This document shows, in pieces, positions 30,807 through 35,056 of a stretch of 35,056 bases of DNA (position 1 is its first letter; each line of letters begins with the position of its first letter). This stretch comes from CAVSIS01 sp963814875 (GTDB lineage Bacteria > Acidobacteriota > Thermoanaerobaculia > Thermoanaerobaculales > Sulfomarinibacteraceae), in the NCBI GenBank assembly GCA_963814875.1, contig CAWFFJ010000008.1:1-35056 (forward strand), given 5' to 3'. Position numbers and translations under genes: made by a program. The notes beneath the pieces are model-generated. The model was not told the origin of the DNA. It did no database searches and worked only from the letters and a program-made list of their open reading frames with translations.

Positions 30807-32375
30807 TCATGCGCCCTCCTCGGCAATCCGAAACCGCACCTTGCGCCCGAAGATCGACGAGAACATCTGCGCGCGGCGCTTCAGCGACCACCCCTCGAGC
30901 AGGAGGTCGCCCTTGCCCTCGAGGGTGAGCACAATCTCCTGGTCCGACACCGACGCCTTCACCCGGCGGACGTTCTGGACGTGCTCGCGGTCGAGGGCGT
31001 CAGCGAGGCGGAGGACACCCGCGAGCCCGCTCACCCGGTGCTGCTCGTCGGCGTCGAGCTGAGCGAACATCACGTGTCCCGACGACGGCTCACTCTTGCG
31101 GTGGTAACGGGCGACGTTTGCCACCAGCAGCATCTCGCGCTCGGAGAAGTTGGGCAGCTCGGAGTAGCCGATGAGGTACAGCGAGTGCTTGTGGTGCGCT
31201 CGGTAGCTGACGAACTGGCCGATGTCGTGGAGCAGGGCCGCAGCCTGGAGCAGCTTGCGGTCGCCCCGCGCGAGACCCAGGGGCTTCGCGAGCTGGTCGA
31301 ACAGGGACAGCGCGAGCCCGGCGACGTGGCACCCATGGGCCTCGTCGAACAGGTACTTCCTGCCGAGCGCGAGCGCCCCGGCGAGGACCTCGCGCTCCTG
31401 GCGGTCCTCGCGCTCGCCGAGTTGGACCGTGTCGGCGAACAGATCAAGCAGGATCCCTTCTTTGATGCCGACGTGCGGCACCAGGATCTCGGTGGCGTAG
31501 GCGAGCTCCGCCAGCCGCTCGTAGACGACTGCAGCCGGCAGGATGACATCAGCACGGTCCTCGCGCAGACCGAGCTCGTCGACCCTCTGCCGGAAGCTGG
31601 TCCGGACCAGGCGGTCGATCACCGCCCGGAGGTCATCGGTCGGCAGCACGCTGGTCCCGTTGACCAAGCGCGCGCCGGCGAGCCGGGCGAGCTCCTCAAT
31701 GTTGCCGCCGGTCGCGACGTACCCGGCAACGTCAAGGTGCCCGGCCGCGGACGGCAGCTTGAGCGTCGCCACATACTCCCGCAGGAGACGCTGGAAGCGC
31801 CCCGGCTCGGCGCCGGCCTCGGTGAGCTCCTCGAGCAGCCGGACCGAACCCATGGTGTGGGACTCACTCCAGAGTATCCCGTTGCCGTCGACCAGCGAAA
31901 CCTCGACGCTGCCCCCTCCGAGATCGACCATGATCCAGCGGCGGTCGCCAAGCGGCAGCCGCGAAGCGACCGCAAGGTGGACCAGGCGCGCCTCCTCCGA
32001 GCCGCTGATCACGTCGAGCTCGATTCCGGCCTCGGCCTTGAGCCGCGCCGTGAACTCGGCACCGTTGCGGCTCTCCCTGACCGCGCTCGTTGCCACCGCC
32101 CGGTAGGCGACGACGCTGAGCTCCTCCATCGTCGTATGGAAGCCGGCGAGAGCGGCCACGGCGGCGTCCATCGCCGCCCCGTCGAGCCTGCCCGACAGGT
32201 AGACGCCGTGGCCAAGACGGACCGGGCTTCGTTCGCTGGCGAGCACCGTCCAGTCCTGCTCGCCGACGAACTCGGCGACCACGAACCGGATCGCGTTCGA
32301 GCCCATGTCGACGCACGCGAGGCGGACCGGCAGTGAGGGCGGCGAGTCTGCGGATCCGGCAGCGAGACGGGGCAT
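30807..32375 (-). CDS. Ppx/GppA phosphatase with HD domain
   Basis: A 522-residue enzyme of the exopolyphosphatase / guanosine pentaphosphate phosphohydrolase family, acting on inorganic polyphosphate or pppGpp. The actin-like ASKHA half (about 20-310) has VDMGSNAIRF (Asp23, phosphate loop 1) and VDLGGGSVEVSL (phosphate loop 2). The C-terminal half is HD-like, with LLHDIGQF (His383, Asp384) and HHKHSLYLI. Polyphosphate versus pppGpp cannot be decided from sequence. It follows sixA by a TGATG overlap, with GAGGAGG ahead of ATG 32375. Confidence 0.92.
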   Translation of the reverse strand: MPRLAAGSADSPPSLPVRLACVDMGSNAIRFVVAEFVGEQDWTVLASERSPVRLGHGVYLSGRLDGAAMDAAVAALAGFHTTMEELSVVAYRAVATSAVRESRNGAEFTARLKAEAGIELDVISGSEEARLVHLAVASRLPLGDRRWIMVDLGGGSVEVSLVDGNGILWSESHTMGSVRLLEELTEAGAEPGRFQRLLREYVATLKLPSAAGHLDVAGYVATGGNIEELARLAGARLVNGTSVLPTDDLRAVIDRLVRTSFRQRVDELGLREDRADVILPAAVVYERLAELAYATEILVPHVGIKEGILLDLFADTVQLGEREDRQEREVLAGALALGRKYLFDEAHGCHVAGLALSLFDQLAKPLGLARGDRKLLQAAALLHDIGQFVSYRAHHKHSLYLIGYSELPNFSEREMLLVANVARYHRKSEPSSGHVMFAQLDADEQHRVSGLAGVLRLADALDREHVQNVRRVKASVSDQEIVLTLEGKGDLLLEGWSLKRRAQMFSSIFGRKVRFRIAEEGA

Positions 32376-32899
32376 CAATCCTCCTCACCGGGTCGGCCGG
32401 CGGCCGCGAGCGGGTTGATCAGCTTCGGCCCCACCAGCCACAGCAGCACGCCCTGTCCGGCCGCGATCTCCGACCAGCGCCCAACCTCGAAACCGATGCA
32501 GGCGACGGCGCCGGTCGGCAGCCGGACCGCACCCCCGATCAGGCGCTCTACCAGCTCAGACAGGGTCGGCTCGTGGCCCGCGACCAGCAAGCGGCTGACC
32601 TCGTCCGGGGCTGACGCGACCAGCGCGAGGACCTCCTCGGGGCCCGCCTCGTACAGGCACGCCTCCTCGCGCACCGGGCACGTCCAGCCGCCGGCACCGC
32701 TCGCCAGCGCGATCGTGCGCAGGGCACGTTCCGCCGGCGAGCAGAGCACCAGCTCCGGGGCCAGACCCACGCTTGACAGAAAGCGACCGACCTCGGCCGC
32801 GGCGCGGCGACCTCTGGGGGCGAGCGGGCGCAGGCGGTCCCCTCCCGCGACCGGGCTGCGGTCGGACTTTGCGTGCCGCATGACGAGCAGGTTCCGCAT
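32375..32899 (-). CDS. sixA: SixA-type phosphohistidine phosphatase
   Basis: A 174-residue histidine-phosphatase superfamily protein. The catalytic motif is LLVMRHAKSDRS near the N-terminus (RHA, as in SixA, rather than RHG); LCSPAERALRTI and LLVAGHEPTLSELV with the second His complete the pocket. SixA dephosphorylates phosphohistidine in signalling or phosphotransferase proteins. It overlaps the ppx start by one base, so polyphosphate/(p)ppGpp and phosphohistidine turnover are probably co-expressed. Confidence 0.9.
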   Translation of the reverse strand: MRNLLVMRHAKSDRSPVAGGDRLRPLAPRGRRAAAEVGRFLSSVGLAPELVLCSPAERALRTIALASGAGGWTCPVREEACLYEAGPEEVLALVASAPDEVSRLLVAGHEPTLSELVERLIGGAVRLPTGAVACIGFEVGRWSEIAAGQGVLLWLVGPKLINPLAAAGRPGEED

Positions 32900-32942
32900 C
32901 GGCGCTCCGCGAAGGCCGGCGCGTCGTGCCCGGCCGCCTCGA

Positions 32943-33764
32943 TCACACCACCGTTCTCGAGCCACCGACGCGATCGGCGTCGGCCAGGGGCTCGGAGACG
33001 GTGAGGTCGTCGTCCAGGCGGACGGCAGTGAGACGCTCGCCGTGGACGCACGCCGAGTCCAGACAACGCACGCCCGGCGCTCGAAAGTCCCCGAGCATCG
33101 CCCAGTGGCCGAACACCACGGGCCGTTCGGGCGTCGGCACCGGTGAGGCCTCGAACCACGGCCGGCAGCCGTCCGGTGCCGCCTCCGGGGCGTCGGTGAA
33201 GCCGGCGACCGGCACACCTTGGCGGTCAACGATGCGGATCCTCGTCATCACCGCGGTCGCCGCGACCAGTGGCTCGAGCCACGACTGCGGACGGTTGCGG
33301 CGGCTGGCCAACGCCGCCAGCAGCGCGGTTCCGTCGGGCCCCGCGAGAACCGAGGCGGCGCGGCCGGCGAGAGCGAGCGCCTCATCGGTGGTCCACGCGG
33401 GGAGCAGCCCGGCGTGGACGATCAACCACCGCGGAGCGGCCGCCATCAGCGGCCGTTCGCGCAGCCACGCGAGCAGACGCTCTCGATCTGGGGCCGTGAG
33501 GACCTCGTCGAGGCGGTCGCCTTCGCGGGCCCGCGCCAGGCCGGCGGCTCGCCCCAGGAGGTGGAGGTCGTGGTTGCCGAGCACGGCGTCGACCCGGGGG
33601 TGGGCGGCCGCCCAGCGCAGCACGGCGAGCGAACCCGGCCCTCGGTTGACGAGGTCACCGATCAGCCACAGCCGGTCGCCGTCGCCGAGGGGACCGATCT
33701 TTTCGAGCAGCCTCTCCAGCGTCGCCCAACAGCCGTGGACATCGCCGACCACCCAGGTCGCCAC
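32943..33764 (-). CDS. apaH: Symmetrical diadenosine tetraphosphatase (ApaH-like)
   Basis: A 273-residue calcineurin-like metallophosphatase. Metal motifs occur in order: GDVHGCW (about 7-13), IGDLVNRGPGS, LGNHDLHLLG and LIVHAGLLPAW, with a late FGHWAMLG. This order and length match ApaH, which splits Ap4A into two ADP and removes 5'-NAD caps from RNA in other bacteria. The GTG start at 33764 places GDVHG at residue 7 as in the family, with GGAGGA upstream. It lies 15 bases after the sirtuin stop and 43 bases before sixA. Confidence 0.9.
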   Translation of the reverse strand: MATWVVGDVHGCWATLERLLEKIGPLGDGDRLWLIGDLVNRGPGSLAVLRWAAAHPRVDAVLGNHDLHLLGRAAGLARAREGDRLDEVLTAPDRERLLAWLRERPLMAAAPRWLIVHAGLLPAWTTDEALALAGRAASVLAGPDGTALLAALASRRNRPQSWLEPLVAATAVMTRIRIVDRQGVPVAGFTDAPEAAPDGCRPWFEASPVPTPERPVVFGHWAMLGDFRAPGVRCLDSACVHGERLTAVRLDDDLTVSEPLADADRVGGSRTVV

Positions 33765-33779
33765 CTCCGCGTCCTCCGC

Positions 33780-34538
33780 TCAGCCCGCCGGCCATGCGGC
33801 GGCGAAGAGGGCAACGAGGGCGACCCCGGCCGGCGCGCGGACCGCGTGGTGCACGCGCGGGGTCAGCGGTGTCGGCTGCGGGTTGACCTCGACCACGGTC
33901 GCGCCTCCGGTCAGGGCCTCGTAGGGCAGCGCGGCCGCCGGGTACACCAGCGAGGAGGTGCCGACGCTGAGAAAGACATCACTCGCCCGCGCGGCCGCCG
34001 ACGCCTCGGTGAGGGCCGCGGCGGGCAGCACCTCACCGAACCAGACCACGTCCGGTCGCAGCAGGTCGCCACAGGCGTCGCAGCGTGGAACCCCCGTCGC
34101 GAGGTCCACCGGTTCGTCCGAGAATCGCGCGCAGGCGACGCACCGGGTCCGGGTGAGGTCGCCGTGAAGCTCGATCACGCGACGGCTCCCGGCGCGTCGG
34201 TGGAGGCCGTCGACGTTTTGGGTGATCAGGACGAGCCCCGGCAGCCGCGCTTCAAGATCTGCGAGGGCGAGGTGGCCGGGGTTGGGCTCGGCCGCCGCGA
34301 CCAGCTCGCGCCGCCACAGGTACCAGCGCCACACCAGCTCCGGATCGCGGCGGAACGCTTCGGGGGTCGCGAGCTGCTCGGCGTCGTAGCGGGCCCACAG
34401 GCCGGTCTGGGCGTCACGGAAGGTGGGCACTCCGGACTCGGCGGAAACGCCGGCGCCGGTCAGAACCACCACCCGAGCGGCGCTCCGCAGCGCCTCAACC
34501 AGGCTGCCGTCGAGCTCGAGAGCGGCCGTCGTCATCAT
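33780..34538 (-). CDS. cobB: NAD-dependent sirtuin deacylase (CobB-like)
   Basis: A 252-residue sirtuin that removes acyl groups from lysines using NAD. Motifs: TGAGVSAESGVPTFRD (27-42) for NAD, TQNVDGLHRRAG, catalytic His in ELHGDL, four structural Zn cysteines (CVACARF and CDACGD), and WFGEVLP. Tyr73 and Arg76 (WYLWRRE) fit the Y-x-x-R signature of class III sirtuins, which prefer succinyl or malonyl lysines. Either deacetylation or desuccinylation is possible. Its start is six bases from a -10-like TACCAT. It heads the sirtuin-apaH-sixA-ppx run. Confidence 0.93.
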   Translation of the reverse strand: MMTTAALELDGSLVEALRSAARVVVLTGAGVSAESGVPTFRDAQTGLWARYDAEQLATPEAFRRDPELVWRWYLWRRELVAAAEPNPGHLALADLEARLPGLVLITQNVDGLHRRAGSRRVIELHGDLTRTRCVACARFSDEPVDLATGVPRCDACGDLLRPDVVWFGEVLPAAALTEASAAARASDVFLSVGTSSLVYPAAALPYEALTGGATVVEVNPQPTPLTPRVHHAVRAPAGVALVALFAAAWPAG

Positions 34539-34544
34539 CGCCCC

Positions 34545-34550
34545 ATGGTA
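34545..34550 (-). promoter_or_regulatory. Candidate -10 box of the sirtuin operon
   Basis: TACCAT on the minus strand is six bases ahead of ATG 34538, again predicting a leaderless transcript. No Shine-Dalgarno sequence fits in the gap. No -35 box is evident. Confidence 0.35.
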
Positions 34551-34648
34551 GCCCGGTCGCTCCTCGTTCTGGTCGCCCCGACCACGCGACCCGAACGCTG
34601 CGCGGAATACCGGCCCCGGACCGGGTGCTCTTGGTGTGGGAGGCGGCG

Positions 34649-35056
34649 ATGGCGGTTCAAGTGACGGTCAAGGTCTACTTTGAGGCGGCCCACCGCCTCC
34701 ACAACCCGGCCCGCGACGAGGCCTGGAACCATCGCGTGTTCGGCAAGTGCAACAACCCCAACGGGCATGGCCACAACTACGCGCTCGAAGTCACCGTCGA
34801 GGGCGAGGTCGACCCGGAGACCGGCTACCTGATCGACATGAAGGACCTCAAGGACGTACTCCGCCGCACGGTGGTCGACGATGTCGACCACCGTCATCTC
34901 AACCTCGACGTCGCGTGGTTGGCGGGGATCAACCCGACCGCGGAGAATCTGGCGCGGCTGTTCTTCGAACGCGCCGCGTCCGCCCTGCCGGACGGCGTCC
35001 GCCTGGTCCGCATGACGGTGCACGAGACCGACCGCAACAGCGCGTCCTGGTCAGGC
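34649..35056 (+). CDS. 6-pyruvoyl-tetrahydropterin synthase / QueD family, partial
   Basis: The first 136 residues of a 6-pyruvoyl tetrahydropterin synthase/6-carboxytetrahydropterin synthase family enzyme, cut by the right edge with probably only a few residues missing. Zinc ligands are His15 (FEAAHRLHN), His40 and His42 (NGHGHNY); Cys34 in FGKCNNPNGHGHNY is the catalytic cysteine. VDHRHLNLDV and VHETDRNSASW are the remaining family motifs. The CNNPNGHGHNY form is closer to animal-type PTPS than to many QueD proteins, so it may serve tetrahydrobiopterin-like or queuosine synthesis; the two cannot be separated here. ATG 34649 follows GGGAGGCGG. Confidence 0.9.
   Translation, partial: MAVQVTVKVYFEAAHRLHNPARDEAWNHRVFGKCNNPNGHGHNYALEVTVEGEVDPETGYLIDMKDLKDVLRRTVVDDVDHRHLNLDVAWLAGINPTAENLARLFFERAASALPDGVRLVRMTVHETDRNSASWSG

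Overview
The window is a GC-rich (near 70% by eye) bacterial chromosomal segment with about 27 genes on both strands and no rRNA, tRNA, CRISPR array or transposase gene. An exosortase H pair, a bacterial deoxyhypusine-synthase-like enzyme, an Mla/MCE lipid-transport operon, a large TPR/Ser-Thr kinase, two big secreted beta-rich proteins and intergenic inverted repeats together suggest a Gram-negative of the Acidobacteriota (Thermoanaerobaculia-like). This placement is inferred from gene content and was not tested.

Layout. 1-3062 (+): deoxyhypusine-synthase-like enzyme, small DUF4359-like protein, apolipoprotein N-acyltransferase (lnt). 3063-3358: long inverted-repeat element. 3530-4628 (+): release factor 2 (prfB) with a classic programmed frameshift. 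4629-5891: 1.26 kb without a convincing gene, packed with palindromes. 5892-7097 (+): ornithine aminotransferase. 7304-10452 (+): tightly spaced operon of a Cys-cluster protein, an amidohydrolase/deaminase, a TPR plus cyclic-nucleotide-binding protein and peptide deformylase. 10668-14574 (-): secreted sialidase-fold protein and a DnaJ with a halved zinc finger. 14812-17406 (+): membrane-anchored TPR/Ser-Thr kinase, ended by a TA-flanked palindromic element. 17799-18915 (+): exosortase H and its partner membrane protein. 19217-24435 (-): FHA/degenerate-AAA+/Fis regulator, then an operon read ribH, nusB, transglutaminase-like protein, DUF4388-like/GAF protein. 24534-27233 (+): mlaE-mlaF-mlaD. 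27549-34538 (-): secreted CARDB protein, 3-methyladenine glycosylase I, Ppx/GppA phosphatase, SixA, ApaH and a sirtuin. 34649-end (+): 6-pyruvoyl-tetrahydropterin synthase/QueD family gene, cut by the window edge.

How the genes work together. The ribH operon and the amidohydrolase-def operon are built from start/stop overlaps (ATGA, TGATG), implying translational coupling. The kinase, the FHA regulator, the DUF4388/GAF protein and the cNMP-binding protein form a plausible but unproven signalling set. The sirtuin-ApaH-SixA-Ppx run groups NAD-, Ap4A-, phosphohistidine- and polyphosphate/(p)ppGpp-linked enzymes, as in a stress or phosphate module.

The most unusual layer is intergenic. Three elements have 25-bp inverted arms made of an ACACCAAG 8-mer; two of them also share interior sequence. 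A fourth has the same layout with an ACACAGAG-type 8-mer. Four more elements are nearly full-length palindromes, three centred on GTA...TAC cores. Two of these palindromes supply the TAG stop codon of the gene they follow. The elements cluster at gene 3' ends and look like non-autonomous mobile or RNA-processing elements.
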